Source: Cognatilysobacter xinjiangensis (GTDB taxonomy: Bacteria > Pseudomonadota > Gammaproteobacteria > Xanthomonadales > Xanthomonadaceae). Taken from it: a stretch of DNA of 64,000 nt. The notes under the pieces are model-generated. The model was not told the origin of the DNA. It saw nothing but the letters and a program-made list of their open reading frames with translations, and did no database searches. Below are positions 1 through 9,470 of the stretch, piece after piece. Location: positions 930,001 through 994,000 of the forward strand of contig NZ_BMXY01000001.1 in assembly GCF_014651995.1 (NCBI RefSeq), in the 5' to 3' direction. The stretch's first letter is position 1. Each line of letters begins with the position of its first letter. The position numbers and the translations under genes are program-made.

Positions 1-1
1 A

Positions 2-976
2 TGGAGCACCGCGATGGCCGAGGCCCGTGCGCTGCGCGGTGCACGCACCGCTGCCGCACGCAGCATGGGCTCGGCGGCCAGTGAGCGCCTTCGCGTGCTC
101 GGCATGCCGGCCGACGCGCGCGCAGGCGCCGGCGGTACGGTCACTTTGACCTCGCCCGTCTCCGGCGTGGTGAGCGAGATCGGCGTGCGCGAAGGCGAGT
201 CCGCGGGCATGGGCACACTGCTCTTTCGGGTGAACGGCACCGACACCGTCTGGCTCGAGGCCTCGATCCCGCAGGCTAGCGTCGGCGACATCGTGCGCGG
301 CACGCCCGTCACCGCGACGGTCACCTCGATGCCGGGCCGGACGTTCGAAGGCCGGGTCGAAACACTGTTGCCGCAGCTCGATGCGACCAGCCGCACGCAG
401 AAGGCCCGCATCGTGCTGGACAACCCCGGTGGCACGCTGGCGCCGGGCATGTTCGCGCAGGTCACGATCCAGCCGGTCGATGGCATCGAAGTTCCCTTGG
501 TGCCCACCGATGCGCTCATCGGCAGCGGCACGCAGGCGCGCGTGATCGTGCTCGGGCCGGATGACCGCTTCAAGCCGGTGCTGGTGCGCACCGGTCGCAG
601 CGGTGGCGGCAAGACCGAGATCCTCGAGGGTCTGTCGGGTGGCGAGCGCGTCGTGACCTCCGGGCAGTTCCTGATCGACTCGGAAGCCAACCTCTCCGGC
701 GCGCTCGCGCGCCTGGGCGTCGGCGCGCCCGACGAGCCGGCCCCGGCCAAGCCGCCAGCGCCGACCACGTCCGGCACGCCCCGCCCGTCAACCGGCGCGA
801 ACGCGCCCAAACCGGCGCCGGCGGCCGCGGCCAAGCCTGCAACGCGCAAGGTCCTGTACTGGTACGACCCGATGGTCCCGGACAAGCACTTCGACAAGCC
901 GGGCAAGTCGCCCTTCATGGACATGGAGCTGGTGCCCAAGTACGCGGACGAGCCAAAAACGGGGACGGGTCGATGA
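2..976 (+). CDS. cusB: CusB-type periplasmic adaptor of an RND heavy-metal efflux pump, 5' end outside window
   Basis: This is the C-terminal 324 residues of a membrane-fusion adaptor that links an inner-membrane RND pump to an outer-membrane channel. The reading frame is open to the left edge, so the ATG at 14 is internal. A lipoyl/barrel-sandwich half ([19 protein letters not shown]) is followed by beta-barrel and membrane-proximal parts ([33 protein letters not shown]). After a Pro/Ala linker the last about 40 residues form a heavy-metal-binding domain ([20 protein letters not shown], then MDMELVPKY); family knowledge places this domain in Cu/Ag or Cd/Zn/Co adaptors, often near the N-terminus. 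The stop overlaps the next gene's start (ATGA), so it is coupled to cusA. Metal specificity is inferred. Confidence 0.9.
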   Translation, partial: WSTAMAEARALRGARTAAARSMGSAASERLRVLGMPADARAGAGGTVTLTSPVSGVVSEIGVREGESAGMGTLLFRVNGTDTVWLEASIPQASVGDIVRGTPVTATVTSMPGRTFEGRVETLLPQLDATSRTQKARIVLDNPGGTLAPGMFAQVTIQPVDGIEVPLVPTDALIGSGTQARVIVLGPDDRFKPVLVRTGRSGGGKTEILEGLSGGERVVTSGQFLIDSEANLSGALARLGVGAPDEPAPAKPPAPTTSGTPRPSTGANAPKPAPAAAAKPATRKVLYWYDPMVPDKHFDKPGKSPFMDMELVPKYADEPKTGTGR

Positions 977-3900
977 TTGCCCGGATCATTCTCGCGTCCA
1001 TCAAGAACCGCGTCTTCGTGCTGGTCGCGGCCCTGGCGCTCGCAGCGGTGGGCATCTGGTCGGTGAGGAACACGCCCCTCGACGCGCTGCCCGACCTGTC
1101 CGATACGCAGGTGATCATCCGCACCGAGTGGCCGGGGCAGACGCCACGCATCGTCGAAGACCAGGTCACGTACCCGTTGACCACGACGATGCTGTCGGTG
1201 CCGGGCGTCAAGGCAGTCCGCGGGTTTTCGTTCTTCGGCGATTCGTTCGTCTATGTCCTCTTCGACGACGAGACCGATCTGTACTGGGCGCGCTCGCGCG
1301 TGCTCGAGTACTTGAGCCAGGTGCGCGACCGCTTGCCGGCGCAGGTCAGCCCGTCGCTCGGGCCGGATGCAACGGGCCTGGGCTGGATCTACCAGTACGC
1401 GCTCGTCGATCGCAGCGGCAAGCACGACCTGGGCCAGCTGCGCGCGATGCAGGACTGGTTCCTGCGCTACGACCTGAAAACGATTCCCGACGTGGCCGAG
1501 GTCGCCAGCATCGGCGGCATGGTGCAGGCCTGGCAGATCGTACCGGACCCACAGGCACTGTCGGCTCGTGGCATCACCGTCGCCGCCCTGATCGATGCGA
1601 TCGAGGCGGCTAACGGCGCGACCGGCGGCTCGGTGATCGAGCAGGGCGAAGCCGAGCTGATGGTGCGAAGCGAGGGCTACCTGCAGTCCCGTGAGGACTT
1701 CGAGCAGGTGCCGGTGACGACCGGCGCTGACGGCATCCCGGTCCTGCTGCGCGACATCGCCATGGTCCAGCGCGGCCCGGCGCTTCGCCGCGGCATCACA
1801 GAACTCGACGGCGAAGGCGAAGTCGCCGGCGGCATCATCATTCTGCGCTCAGGCAAGAACGCACTGGCCGCGATCGAGGCGGTCAAGGAGAAGCTCGCAG
1901 GGCTCAAGGCGAGCCTGCCCAAGGGCGTGGAGATCGTTCCGGTCTACGACCGGTCCGAACTCATCAAGGAAGCCGTAACCAATCTCACCCACAAGCTGGC
2001 GGAAGAGTTCGTCGTGGTGGCCGTTGTCTGCGCGCTGTTCCTCTGGCACCTGCGGTCGGCGCTGGTGGCGGTCATCAGCCTGCCGCTGGGCGTACTTGCC
2101 GCATTCGTCGTGATGCACCAGCAGGGCCTGAGCGCGAACCTGCTTTCGCTCGGCGGCATCGCGATAGCCGTCGGCGCGATGGTCGACGCGGCAGTCGTGA
2201 TGATCGAGAACGCGCATAAGCACCTGGAGCACTTCAAGGAGCGGACCGGGCGCGAGCCGGTAGGGGAGGAGCGCTGGAAGCTCATGGCCGAAGCCTCCAT
2301 CGAGGTGGGCCCAGCGCTCTTTGTCAGCCTGCTGGTGATCACGCTCTCGTTCGTGCCCGTATTTGCGCTTCAGGCGCAGGAAGGTCGCCTGTTCTCGCCG
2401 CTCGCGTACACCAAGAGCTATGCGATGGCCGCGGGTGCGGGTCTCTCGATCACGCTGGTGCCGGTGCTCATGGGCTACCTGATCCGCGGCAGGATCCGGC
2501 CCGAAGCACAGAACCCGCTCAACCGGATCCTGATCCGGGGCTACCGCCCGCTGCTCGAGGCCGTGCTCAAGCACCCGCGTTCGACGCTTGCCGCGGCGGC
2601 GCTTGTGCTCATGGCGACCGCGATCCCCTACGCCAGGCTCGGCAGCGAGTTCATGCCGCCGCTGGATGAGGGCACGCTGCTCTACATGCCCACCGCGCTG
2701 CCGGGACTGTCGGCCGGCAAGATCTCCGAGCTGTTGCAGGTCACCGATCGGATGATCAAGACGGTGCCGGAGGTGGAGCACGTGTTCGGCAAGGCCGGTC
2801 GTGCGGAGACGGCGACCGACCCCGCGCCGCTTGAGATGTTCGAGACGACGATCACCTTCAAGCCGCGCAGCGAATGGCGCGAAGGCATGACGCCGGAGAA
2901 GCTTCGTCAGGAGCTCGACGAGGCGGTGAAGGTACCGGGGCTTACGAACCTGTGGGTTCCGCCCATTCGCAACCGCATCGACATGCTGGCCACGGGCATC
3001 AAGAGCCCCATCGGCATCAAGATCTCCGGCTCCGATGTCGACGTGCTCGCCCAGCTGGGCGACCGGGTCGAGCAGGTCGCCAAGACGGTTCCCGGCGTGA
3101 GCTCGGCGTTGGCCGAACGTATCGCGGGCGGACGCTACCTGGATGTCACCGCCCGTCCCGAGGCCGCGGCGCGCTACGGACTGAGCCAGGCGGACATCCA
3201 GCGCATCATCGCGACCGTCATCGGTGGCGAACCCGTCGCCGAAACGATCCAGGGCCGCGAGCGCTATCCGGTCGTCGTGCGCTATCCGCGCGGGATGCGC
3301 GACTCGCCGCAGGCGCTGGCGAACCTACCGATCATCGCGCCCGGTGGCGTGCAGCTGACATTGGGGCAGGTGGCCGACATCGGCTACTCGGACGGCCCGC
3401 CGATGCTGCGAAGCGACAACGCGCGGCTGACGAACTACGTCTACGTCGACGTGGCCGATCGCGACCTGGGCTCGGTCGTCCGCGATCTTCAGAAAGCGGT
3501 CGCCGAGCAGGTGCCGATGCCGGCCGGCTACTCGGTGGGCTGGTCAGGGCAATACGAGTACCTAAAGCGCGCGAGCGAGCGCCTGCGGATCGTCGTGCCC
3601 GCTACGTTGCTGATTATCTTCGGGCTGATCTTCCTGGTGTTCCGCAAGCTGGCGGAGGCCTCGATCATCATGCTGAGCCTGCCGTTCGCCCTGGTGGGCG
3701 GGCTGTGGCTGGTGTGGCTGCTCGGGCACGACGTGTCCGTCGCGACGTTGATCGGCTTCATTGCGCTGGCGGGCGTCGCAGCCGAGTTCGGAATCATCAT
3801 GCTGCTCTATCTGCGCCATGCGTGGGACGAGCAGCTCGCGCGCAATCCCAGCGCTGGATTTGCCGAGCTCGACGACGCGATCCGGGAAGGCGCGGTGCAG

Positions 3901-4155
3901 CGCGTGCGCCCGAAGGCAATGACCGTGGCGGTGATCCTCGCGGGCCTGTTCCCGATCCTGGTCGGCGGCGGCGCGGGCGCCGAAGTCATGCAGCGCATCG
4001 CCGCGCCGATGGTGGGCGGCATGCTCAGCGCGCCGTTGCTGTCGATGCTTGTGATTCCCGTGGCGTATCGCCTGCTGGAGCGCCGCCGCATGCGCAGGAA
4101 CTCGCGCCCTGCTGGCGGGGCTCTAGATGGCAACGATCTATCGCCGCAGACATGA
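973..4155 (+). CDS. cusA: CusA-type heavy-metal RND efflux transporter
   Basis: Full-length inner-membrane proton/metal antiporter (1060 residues, usual for HME-RND pumps) that expels Cu(I)/Ag(I) or a related cation through a tripartite CBA complex. The N-terminus starts in a first membrane helix, the periplasmic porter domain contains [20 protein letters not shown], and the transmembrane relay motif reads [20 protein letters not shown]. The stretch [17 protein letters not shown] matches the CusA region that carries a metal-binding methionine, which favours Cu/Ag over Zn/Co/Cd. The start overlaps the adaptor stop by 4 nt. No outer-membrane partner (CusC) is visible downstream, so it is probably upstream of the window or elsewhere. 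Confidence 0.95.
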   Translation: MIARIILASIKNRVFVLVAALALAAVGIWSVRNTPLDALPDLSDTQVIIRTEWPGQTPRIVEDQVTYPLTTTMLSVPGVKAVRGFSFFGDSFVYVLFDDETDLYWARSRVLEYLSQVRDRLPAQVSPSLGPDATGLGWIYQYALVDRSGKHDLGQLRAMQDWFLRYDLKTIPDVAEVASIGGMVQAWQIVPDPQALSARGITVAALIDAIEAANGATGGSVIEQGEAELMVRSEGYLQSREDFEQVPVTTGADGIPVLLRDIAMVQRGPALRRGITELDGEGEVAGGIIILRSGKNALAAIEAVKEKLAGLKASLPKGVEIVPVYDRSELIKEAVTNLTHKLAEEFVVVAVVCALFLWHLRSALVAVISLPLGVLAAFVVMHQQGLSANLLSLGGIAIAVGAMVDAAVVMIENAHKHLEHFKERTGREPVGEERWKLMAEASIEVGPALFVSLLVITLSFVPVFALQAQEGRLFSPLAYTKSYAMAAGAGLSITLVPVLMGYLIRGRIRPEAQNPLNRILIRGYRPLLEAVLKHPRSTLAAAALVLMATAIPYARLGSEFMPPLDEGTLLYMPTALPGLSAGKISELLQVTDRMIKTVPEVEHVFGKAGRAETATDPAPLEMFETTITFKPRSEWREGMTPEKLRQELDEAVKVPGLTNLWVPPIRNRIDMLATGIKSPIGIKISGSDVDVLAQLGDRVEQVAKTVPGVSSALAERIAGGRYLDVTARPEAAARYGLSQADIQRIIATVIGGEPVAETIQGRERYPVVVRYPRGMRDSPQALANLPIIAPGGVQLTLGQVADIGYSDGPPMLRSDNARLTNYVYVDVADRDLGSVVRDLQKAVAEQVPMPAGYSVGWSGQYEYLKRASERLRIVVPATLLIIFGLIFLVFRKLAEASIIMLSLPFALVGGLWLVWLLGHDVSVATLIGFIALAGVAAEFGIIMLLYLRHAWDEQLARNPSAGFAELDDAIREGAVQRVRPKAMTVAVILAGLFPILVGGGAGAEVMQRIAAPMVGGMLSAPLLSMLVIPVAYRLLERRRMRRNSRPAGGALDGNDLSPQT

Positions 4156-4276
4156 CGTGCGCGTCGCTCTCCGCGTCCCAGTGCGCTGACGAGAAATGTT
4201 TACGACCGCGAGGCTGCCGCGGAGCACCTCTGCAGCCCTACAGCGCTTTCCCCACCCACGATCCTGGAGACTACTG

Positions 4277-4675
4277 ATGAAACTGCACATCGCCCTTGTT
4301 TCGCTGGCACTGCTGGCCGGCTGCACGAAACCCGCTTCAGACACCGCACCAACTGCCGACGCACCGGCAGAGCCGGCGGCTACCGAGCAGACGCCGCCGG
4401 CGACTGCCGCGGACGCGCCGGCGGCTTCGCCGACTTCGCCGCCGGCTGCCGGCATGGTGATGGGGATGGGCGAGGTCACGGCGGCCGACGCCTCCGCAGG
4501 CACCATCACCATCTCGCACGGCCCCATCGAGGCCCTGAAGTGGCCGGCCATGACCATGGCGTTCCAGGCCACGCCCGAGCAGATCGCGAGCGTCAAGCCC
4601 GGGGATGCGATTCACTTCGAATTTGAGCAAGTGAATGGCCAAGCTCGCTTGAGCAAAGTGTTGCCCTCCGAGTGA
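4277..4675 (+). CDS. CusF-like copper/silver-binding lipoprotein
   Basis: Small periplasmic metallochaperone of 132 residues. The ATG at 4277 is chosen because a GGAG lies just upstream and it opens directly onto a lipoprotein signal (LLAGC, lipid Cys16). A long Ala/Pro/Thr linker (residues 20-58) leads to a CusF fold whose ligands are all present: His81, Trp89, Met92 and Met94. The spacing (+8, +11, +13 from the histidine) equals that of E. coli CusF His36/Trp44/Met47/Met49. The role inferred is to hand periplasmic Cu(I)/Ag(I) to the CusBA pump upstream. Unlike soluble CusF it appears membrane-anchored. Confidence 0.88.
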   Translation: MKLHIALVSLALLAGCTKPASDTAPTADAPAEPAATEQTPPATAADAPAASPTSPPAAGMVMGMGEVTAADASAGTITISHGPIEALKWPAMTMAFQATPEQIASVKPGDAIHFEFEQVNGQARLSKVLPSE

Positions 4676-4681
4676 TTTGGT

Positions 4682-4708
4682 GCCGCCCGCCGGCACTCGG
4701 CGGGCGGC
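4682..4708 (+). terminator. Strong GC hairpin after the CusF-like gene
   Basis: A perfect 11-bp inverted repeat (GCCGCCCGCCG / CGGCGGGCGGC) with a 5-nt loop starts 6 nt after the stop of the copper-binding lipoprotein gene. No T tract follows, so it may be an attenuator or an mRNA-stabilising hairpin rather than a full intrinsic terminator. Confidence 0.5.
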
Positions 4709-4857
4709 CGGGATGCGTGTCGATCCGGTCAGGTCAATCCCCATGCACTCAAACCTTGGACCCGACGTCAGAGTTTTCTGCTGGCGGTGGAGCGTGCACG
4801 ATGCCCTTGAGGACCCCTGTTCAAAGCTCGCCAACGAAATCCTTGGAAGGACCAAAA

Positions 4858-5691
4858 ATGAAAACCGTTCTGAACGCCGCGGCAGCAGTGTTATTGCTCG
4901 CTGCAGCAGCAACTGCTGACGCCCATGAGCTTTTCATCACGCTCAAGCCGGCGCCCTCGGGTTCTCGCGAACAGGTGGTGGTCGTCAACAACGGCACGTT
5001 TCATCAGAGCGCGGCTGTAGTGCGCAAAGACCGGATCCGCGACCTCACATTGCACCAGGGCGGGGTTGCGTCGAAGCCGGAACTCACGACCTGGACGGAA
5101 GAGGGCGACCAGAGCCGGCTGACGATCAAGCCGGGCGCGACAGGAACGTTCATGGTGGGCCTGTCCTCGAAGCGTTCAAGCAGCACGCGCACCGCCAAGG
5201 AGTTTGCCGAATACCTGGCGATTGAAGACCTGCCCGACACGCTGGCTACATTCGATGCCAGCAAGTACCCGAAGGGCGTCACCTACGGGTACATGAAGCA
5301 CGCGCGTGCCATCGGCCAGGCCGGCAGTGACTTGACGGGTGACTTCGCTGCGACGCTGGGCTACCCGCTAGAGATCCGGCTCGACCGCAATCCGGGCAGC
5401 GTCCGCGTCGGCGAGCGCATCACCTTGCAGCTCCTGCACGAGGGCGTCCCCGTCCCGGGCCTGCGCGTCTATGTCGGCGCCGCGGCGCACGCACCCGCCG
5501 CAGGCGGCCACGACGGTGCGACCTTGATGCGAACGGATGCGAAGGGCCAGGCCTCGTTCGAGGTGACGACCCCAGGTACCTGGTACATCCACGCGAATCG
5601 GATGGTCCCCTCCACCGAGGCCGGGTTCGATTTCCTCTCCGACCGCGCGTCGCTGACGTTCGACATCGGACGCCCCGAGCGGTCGAACTGA
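4858..5691 (+). CDS. DUF4198 family periplasmic protein
   Basis: Predicted secreted protein of 277 residues. The start at 4858 is preferred over longer frames because GGAAGG precedes it and it opens onto a classic signal peptide (residues 1-22, cleavage near TADA|HELF). The mature N-terminus HELFITLKP and the later parts RVGERITLQLLHEGVPVPGL and TPGTWYIHANRM match the DUF4198 fold, a beta-rich family linked to periplasmic handling of transition metals such as nickel and cobalt. Its place after cusBA and the CusF-like gene supports a metal-related role, but no substrate can be read from the sequence. A separate transcript is possible because a hairpin precedes it. Confidence 0.75.
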   Translation: MKTVLNAAAAVLLLAAAATADAHELFITLKPAPSGSREQVVVVNNGTFHQSAAVVRKDRIRDLTLHQGGVASKPELTTWTEEGDQSRLTIKPGATGTFMVGLSSKRSSSTRTAKEFAEYLAIEDLPDTLATFDASKYPKGVTYGYMKHARAIGQAGSDLTGDFAATLGYPLEIRLDRNPGSVRVGERITLQLLHEGVPVPGLRVYVGAAAHAPAAGGHDGATLMRTDAKGQASFEVTTPGTWYIHANRMVPSTEAGFDFLSDRASLTFDIGRPERSN

Positions 5692-5707
5692 CCCAGGCCG
5701 TGCGGGA

Positions 5708-5737
5708 AGGGCGGCGGCCTGTTGCATCCGCCGCCCT
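5708..5737. terminator. Bidirectional hairpin between DUF4198 gene and a truncated minus-strand gene
   Basis: A perfect 10-bp inverted repeat (AGGGCGGCGG / CCGCCGCCCT) with a 10-nt loop lies between two convergent reading frames that end at 5691 (+) and 5756 (-). This is the expected place for a shared terminator. T tracts are weak on both strands. Confidence 0.6.
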
Positions 5738-5755
5738 ACGTTTCGCGGCCCGCTC

Positions 5756-5890
5756 TCAGAGCGACTCGTACTCGGCGGCTTTCTGCAGCGCCGCCTTGTG
5801 CTGCGCGATCTGCGCCGTCGTGTCGCCCTCGACAAAAGGCCGATCGGAGAAGTCCTTGACCGACTCGAGCACGGGAGTGAGCACCACGCG
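5756..5890 (-). pseudogene. 3' remnant of an unidentified gene cut by an insertion sequence
   Basis: Only the last about 44 codons survive on the minus strand, running into the IS3 fragment near 5890-5897. The peptide (RVVLTPVLESVKDFSDRPFV, then a helical tail ending in EYESL) has ordinary amino-acid composition, unlike the Arg/Ala/Pro-rich shadow frames around it, and it stops just before a terminator-like hairpin. These points suggest a real C-terminus. I do not recognise the family. Its 5' part is absent from the window, so insertion was followed by deletion or rearrangement. Confidence 0.5.
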
Positions 5891-5898
5891 GCGCCCGA

Positions 5899-5937
5899 AA
5901 AAAATTGCAGTCCCTGTTGGGCAAGGACGAGACCTGA
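5899..5937 (+). pseudogene. Remnant of IS3 orfA (last 12 codons)
   Basis: Reading from 5899 gives KKLQSLLGKDET and a stop at 5935-5937, a typical OrfA C-terminus. The stop shares its last base with the orfB ATG (TGATG). The A7 run just upstream is where intact IS3 elements shift -1 to make the OrfAB transposase. The rest of orfA is deleted, so the fusion transposase cannot be made from this copy. Confidence 0.6.
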
Positions 5938-6755
5938 TGATCTCGATCCAGCAGGGACTGCGGGATGAAGGTGTAGCGGTGTCGATGTCGCAGCTGTGCC
6001 GCTGGTTCGAGGTGCCGCGACGCACGGTCTACTACCGGCCGGTGAAGTCGGCGCCGGTCGTGCGGCCCGAACGGGCCACGCCGATCAAGCAACTGATCGA
6101 GGCCGAGCCGTCGTTCGGCTATCGCACGGTGGCCGGCTTGCTCGGCATGAACAAGAACACGGTGCAGCGCGTCTTCCAGCTGATGGGCTGGCAGGTGCGC
6201 AAGCGCGCCGTGGGCATGCGTCCGCGGATCCAGGCGTTGCCGTCAGTGGCGTCGGCGCCGAACCAGCGCTGGGCCACCGACCTGTGCCGGATCTGGGGCG
6301 GCCGCGATGGCTGGCTCACGCTGGCGCTTGTGATCGACTGCCACACCCGCCAGCTGCTGGGCTGGCAGCTGTCGCGCACCGGCAAGGCCACCACGGCCGC
6401 CGCGGCGCTGGAGCAGGCGTTGATCACCCGCTTCGGCACGCTCGGACGCGTGCCCGAGTCGTTCCTGCTGCGGTCGGACAACGGGCTGGTCTTCACCAGC
6501 CGTCACTACACCCGGCTGGTGCGCAGCTACGGCCTGAGGCAGGAGTTCATCACCCCGCATTGCCCGCAGCAGAACGGCATGGTCGAACGCGTCATCCGTA
6601 CGCTCAAGGAGCAGTGCGCACACCGCCACCGCTTCGAAAGCCAGCAGCACGCGATGCGGGTGATCGGCGACTGGATCGCGTTTTACAACCACCGGCGCCC
6701 GCACCAGGCGCTCGGCATGAAGACACCCGCCGAGGCATATGCTTTAGCGGCCTGA
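5937..6755 (+). CDS. IS3-family transposase OrfB (catalytic subunit), element incomplete
   Basis: The 272-residue protein is the integrase-fold part of an IS3 transposase. After a helical N-terminus (residues 1-45, EVPRRTVYYRP) and an HTH_21-like region (SFGYRTVAGLLGMNKNTVQR) comes a DDE core: Asp115 (RWATDLCRIW), Asp181 (LLRSDNGLVF) and Glu217 (CPQQNGMVERVI), with the 35-residue spacing typical of the family. The C-terminus FYNHRRPHQALGMKTPAEAY is also diagnostic. The ATG at 5937 overlaps the orfA stop. The frame is intact, but mobility in cis is doubtful because orfA and the left end are gone. Confidence 0.9.
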   Translation: MISIQQGLRDEGVAVSMSQLCRWFEVPRRTVYYRPVKSAPVVRPERATPIKQLIEAEPSFGYRTVAGLLGMNKNTVQRVFQLMGWQVRKRAVGMRPRIQALPSVASAPNQRWATDLCRIWGGRDGWLTLALVIDCHTRQLLGWQLSRTGKATTAAAALEQALITRFGTLGRVPESFLLRSDNGLVFTSRHYTRLVRSYGLRQEFITPHCPQQNGMVERVIRTLKEQCAHRHRFESQQHAMRVIGDWIAFYNHRRPHQALGMKTPAEAYALAA

Positions 6756-6783
6756 CCTGTGCAGGAACCGCTGGGTCATTACA

Positions 6784-7305
6784 CTCGTGGGACACCTGGC
6801 AGGTCGCATCGTCGGGAAAGGTGCGCATCAGCCAGCCGGCGATCTGCTGCGGCGACCACTGCTGCTGCAGCGTGTCCGCCACGCGTTTCGCCAGCGCAGG
6901 ATGCAGTGCCAGCTTACAAGTCTTCGGTCGATGCGCCCGGTCCCATGCCGCCTGATCCGCACGGCTGGCGCGGTAGCGCTCGGCGCCGCCGTTGCGCCTG
7001 ATTTCCCGGCTGATCGTCGACGGCGCTCGGCCCAGCGCCGCTGCGATCGAGCGGATCGATTGGCCGGCAACCAACGCCCGCGAGACGTCTTCGCGCTCGG
7101 CCAGGGTCAAGGCCCGGACCGACCGGCGTCGCGTCGGTGGCCGGATACCACCGGTCGCCGCGAGGACCCTTCGAATCGACGGATGATGCCGATCAAACAG
7201 CCGGGCGATCTGATGGAGCGACTCGCCTTTCTGCCACCGATCCCACATCAGGCCCTTCTGGGTATCGGTGTACTGGATCCGGGTTCTTCGCTTCAACCGC
7301 AACAC
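6784..7305 (-). pseudogene. Truncated IS30-family transposase
   Basis: The N-terminal about 174 residues survive. They show the HTH_38-type DNA-binding region (MWDRWQKGESLHQIARLFDR), a second helix-turn-helix (SIRSIAAALGRAPSTISREI) and the conserved SPQQIAGWLMRTFPDD followed by VSHE. In intact relatives the DDE catalytic core follows directly, but here the frame enters the IS3 sequence after VSHE, so the whole catalytic domain is lost. The start is GTG at 7305 or the adjacent TTG, next to AGGAG. Confidence 0.8.
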
Positions 7306-7362
7306 TCCTGCTGCCTAGGCAGCTAGCCATGTGTTGCATCGATCGTATGAAACCGCCACCCA
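6784..7362 (-). mobile_element. IS30-family element remnant (transposase 5' half and one end)
   Basis: The minus-strand transposase begins at 7305. Upstream of it, at about 7328-7360, lies a sequence (TGTTGCATCGATCG and following) that resembles the terminal inverted repeat plus promoter of IS30-family elements as I remember them. The other half of the element is missing where the IS3 fragment begins at about 6783. The exact outer end cannot be fixed without a reference copy. Confidence 0.6.
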
Positions 7363-7386
7363 AAGCGGACATACCAGCTTCCTAGC

Positions 7387-8724
7387 TCACGCAGGTCGCA
7401 CACCTTCTTCATCTCCGATAGTGGGTAGTGTCAAGGTGGTACAGAAGCCTCGTGGATCGTGGGATGTGAGGTCCAGGTGCCCACCGAAGCGCTTTGCGAT
7501 CGCGGCGACAAGCGCCAAGCCGAGGCCGCTTCCGCCCGGCACGGTCCGCCCACGCCAGAAGCGCCTTGTCGCAAATTGCAGCTCAACTGGCGTCATTCCC
7601 GGGCCGTGATCGCGAACGCGAAATCGCACTAGGCCCGGTCGGTGCTCTGCATCGACTTCGACCGGGTCGCACGCAGGCGAGTAGCGCAGCGCGTTGTCGA
7701 CGAGGTTGCGTAGCGCTGCGACGGCGAGCTGCGGTGGAACGGCCAGCACTGGCGACGTAGCGCCGGGCTTGACGATGACGCGATCGCGGGCGCTGCCCGC
7801 CACTGCGATGGCCTGGTCAAGCGCCTCCGACGCGGTGATGCGAGTGCCGTCCTCGAACGAAATCTCGCCTTCCACCCGCGCGAGCATGAGCAGCTGCTCC
7901 AGCGTCGCACGCATGCGTGCAACGCCGGTCGCTGCGTCCGTGAGCGGTTCCTGCGCCACGTCGTCGGCCGCGAGCCGCGCCAGCTGCAGGTGGGTGTCGA
8001 TGATGGTGAGCGGCGTGCGCAACTCGTGCGCGGCATCGTTGGTGAAGCTGCGTTCGCGCTGTAGGGCGCCGCTCGATCGCTCCAGGAGCTCATTCAGCGC
8101 CTGGATCAGCGGACGCAGCTCTGCCGGGAGATGGCTGCCGTCGACCGGCTCGGTCGCATCGACGGGGCGCGACGCCAGTGTCCGGCGCAATCCTGCCAGC
8201 GGCGCGAGCGCGCGACCCGTGCCGAACCAGAGGGCGGCGAGCCCGCCCAGCGCGGCGATGAGGACGGGCACCCCAGCGGCCAGCGCGACTCGGCGCCGCA
8301 GTAGCGCGCGCTCATCCAGCCGGTCCGCGGTGGTGATGTCGAACGCATCCGTGCGCAGCGTGTACGTCCGCCACGCGTGGCCGTCAATGACGGCAGTGCG
8401 GTACCCCGGCAGCGCCGCCGTGATCGGCGCACGGCCGCTTCCGCGCGTGGTCGCGACGATCTCGCCGCGCAACGTGCGGACCTGGCAGGCCATGCCCTGG
8501 CTCCCGGGAACGGTCAGCGCACCCTGGGCAGCGATCGCGCTGCCTCCGCGCGACGCGGATTGGGCGAGCAGGCCGGCGACCATGCGGGCGGACATCGCCA
8601 GCCGCTCGTCGAGCGTGCGCTGCAGGCCGCGGTCGAGGTCGCGCAGCATCCAGAGCGCGGCGCCAGCCCAGAGCACAGCCACCGAGACGCCGATCACCAG
8701 CACCAGCCGAAGGCGCAGGCTCAT
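7387..8724 (-). CDS. QseC/PmrB-like sensor histidine kinase
   Basis: Inner-membrane sensor kinase of 445 residues. Membrane helices lie at about residues 5-26 and 146-168, with a periplasmic sensor of roughly 115 residues between them. Then come a HAMP-like linker, a HisKA motif with the phospho-accepting His233 (AAHELRTPL), an N box (NLVDNALRYS) and glycine boxes (VRDHGPGMT, GSGLGLALV). The ATG at 8724 is chosen because it overlaps the regulator stop (ATGA) and opens onto the first helix. It forms an operon with the response regulator. The signal is not readable; nearby genes suggest metal or envelope redox stress. Its 3' end lies against the IS30 remnant. Confidence 0.9.
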   Translation of the reverse strand: MSLRLRLVLVIGVSVAVLWAGAALWMLRDLDRGLQRTLDERLAMSARMVAGLLAQSASRGGSAIAAQGALTVPGSQGMACQVRTLRGEIVATTRGSGRAPITAALPGYRTAVIDGHAWRTYTLRTDAFDITTADRLDERALLRRRVALAAGVPVLIAALGGLAALWFGTGRALAPLAGLRRTLASRPVDATEPVDGSHLPAELRPLIQALNELLERSSGALQRERSFTNDAAHELRTPLTIIDTHLQLARLAADDVAQEPLTDAATGVARMRATLEQLLMLARVEGEISFEDGTRITASEALDQAIAVAGSARDRVIVKPGATSPVLAVPPQLAVAALRNLVDNALRYSPACDPVEVDAEHRPGLVRFRVRDHGPGMTPVELQFATRRFWRGRTVPGGSGLGLALVAAIAKRFGGHLDLTSHDPRGFCTTLTLPTIGDEEGVRPA

Positions 8725-9386
8725 TGCTTCGCCCAGCCGAAGCGATAGCCCAGCCCGCGGACGGTGGTTACGACATCCGCCCCGAGCTTGCGGCGCAGGT
8801 GGTGGATATGCACGTTCACCGCATTGCTGCCGACATCCTGATCCAGTCCGTACAGGCGGTCCTTGAGCTGCTCCATCGAGAGGCAGCGACCATCGGCCTG
8901 CACGAGGCCGGCGAGCAGCGTCGCCTCGCGCCGGGAGAGCTCCACGGGCTCGCCATGCAGCCACGCCGAGCCGCTGCTGGGGTCGAAGCGCAGCGGGCCG
9001 GCCTCGACGAGGTTCGATCCGCGTCCGCCGGTGCGTCGCATCAAGGCATGCAGCCGGGCGACGAGCTCGCCCAGGTCAAACGGCTTGACGAGGTAGTCGT
9101 CCGCACCGCTTTGGAGTCCTTGGATCCGATCCCCGACCGCATCACGTGCGGTCAGCACGAGCACGGGGACCTGGTCGCCGCGCTGGCGCATACGTGCCAG
9201 CAGGTCCAGGCCATCGCCGTCGGGCAGTCCGCGATCGAGCACGACGGCATCGCACTCGGCATGCGCGAGCGCGAGTTCGGCCTGCGCCGCCGTCGCCACC
9301 GTGTCGGCGGTGAGGCCATAGGCGCGCAACCCGGCGACGATGCCGCGGGCGATCAGATCATCGTCCTCGATCACGAGGATGCGCAT
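8721..9386 (-). CDS. OmpR/PmrA-family response regulator
   Basis: DNA-binding response regulator of 221 residues. The receiver holds the acidic pocket (VIEDDD), phosphorylation site Asp51 (VVLDRGLPDGDG) and Lys101 (YLVKPFDLGE). The winged-helix effector ends in HIHHLRRKLGADVVTTVRGL, as in the PmrA/QseB/TctD subgroup. ATG 9386 is preferred over the GTG 12 nt upstream because GGAG sits at proper spacing before it. The gene is cotranscribed with the kinase and reads away from dsbD. A perfect PmrA-type box lies in the shared upstream region, so it probably controls itself, dsbD, or both. Confidence 0.93.
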   Translation of the reverse strand: MRILVIEDDDLIARGIVAGLRAYGLTADTVATAAQAELALAHAECDAVVLDRGLPDGDGLDLLARMRQRGDQVPVLVLTARDAVGDRIQGLQSGADDYLVKPFDLGELVARLHALMRRTGGRGSNLVEAGPLRFDPSSGSAWLHGEPVELSRREATLLAGLVQADGRCLSMEQLKDRLYGLDQDVGSNAVNVHIHHLRRKLGADVVTTVRGLGYRFGWAKQ

Positions 9387-9470
9387 TGGCGGCTCCACGC
9401 GGATCCGGGCGGTCCGCGTTCCGGAATGCGAGGCTAATCGACGCCCGCTTCAGGGGCATGTGCGACGCCA

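Larger units (their letters stand above)
5898..6783 (+). mobile_element. Left-truncated IS3-family insertion sequence
   Basis: The fragment keeps the last codons of orfA, the A7 slippery tract (5898-5904), all of orfB and a right end near 6783 ending in CATTACA. The left end and nearly all of orfA are missing. The right end abuts the middle of an IS30-family transposase gene, so the IS3 element (or a recombination event) interrupted that older element. Both boundaries are judged from where the flanking coding frames break and may be off by a few bases. Confidence 0.7.

Noticed and set aside
5708-5737. The AGGGCGGCGG palindrome as an insertion-sequence terminal repeat
   Set aside because: It lies outside the IS3 fragment, between two convergent gene ends, which fits a terminator better.
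8721-9386. Naming the two-component pair cusRS or copRS because it lies near cusBA
   Set aside because: The insertion-sequence debris separates it from the pump genes, and the nearby box is of PmrA type; the signal cannot be read from sequence.
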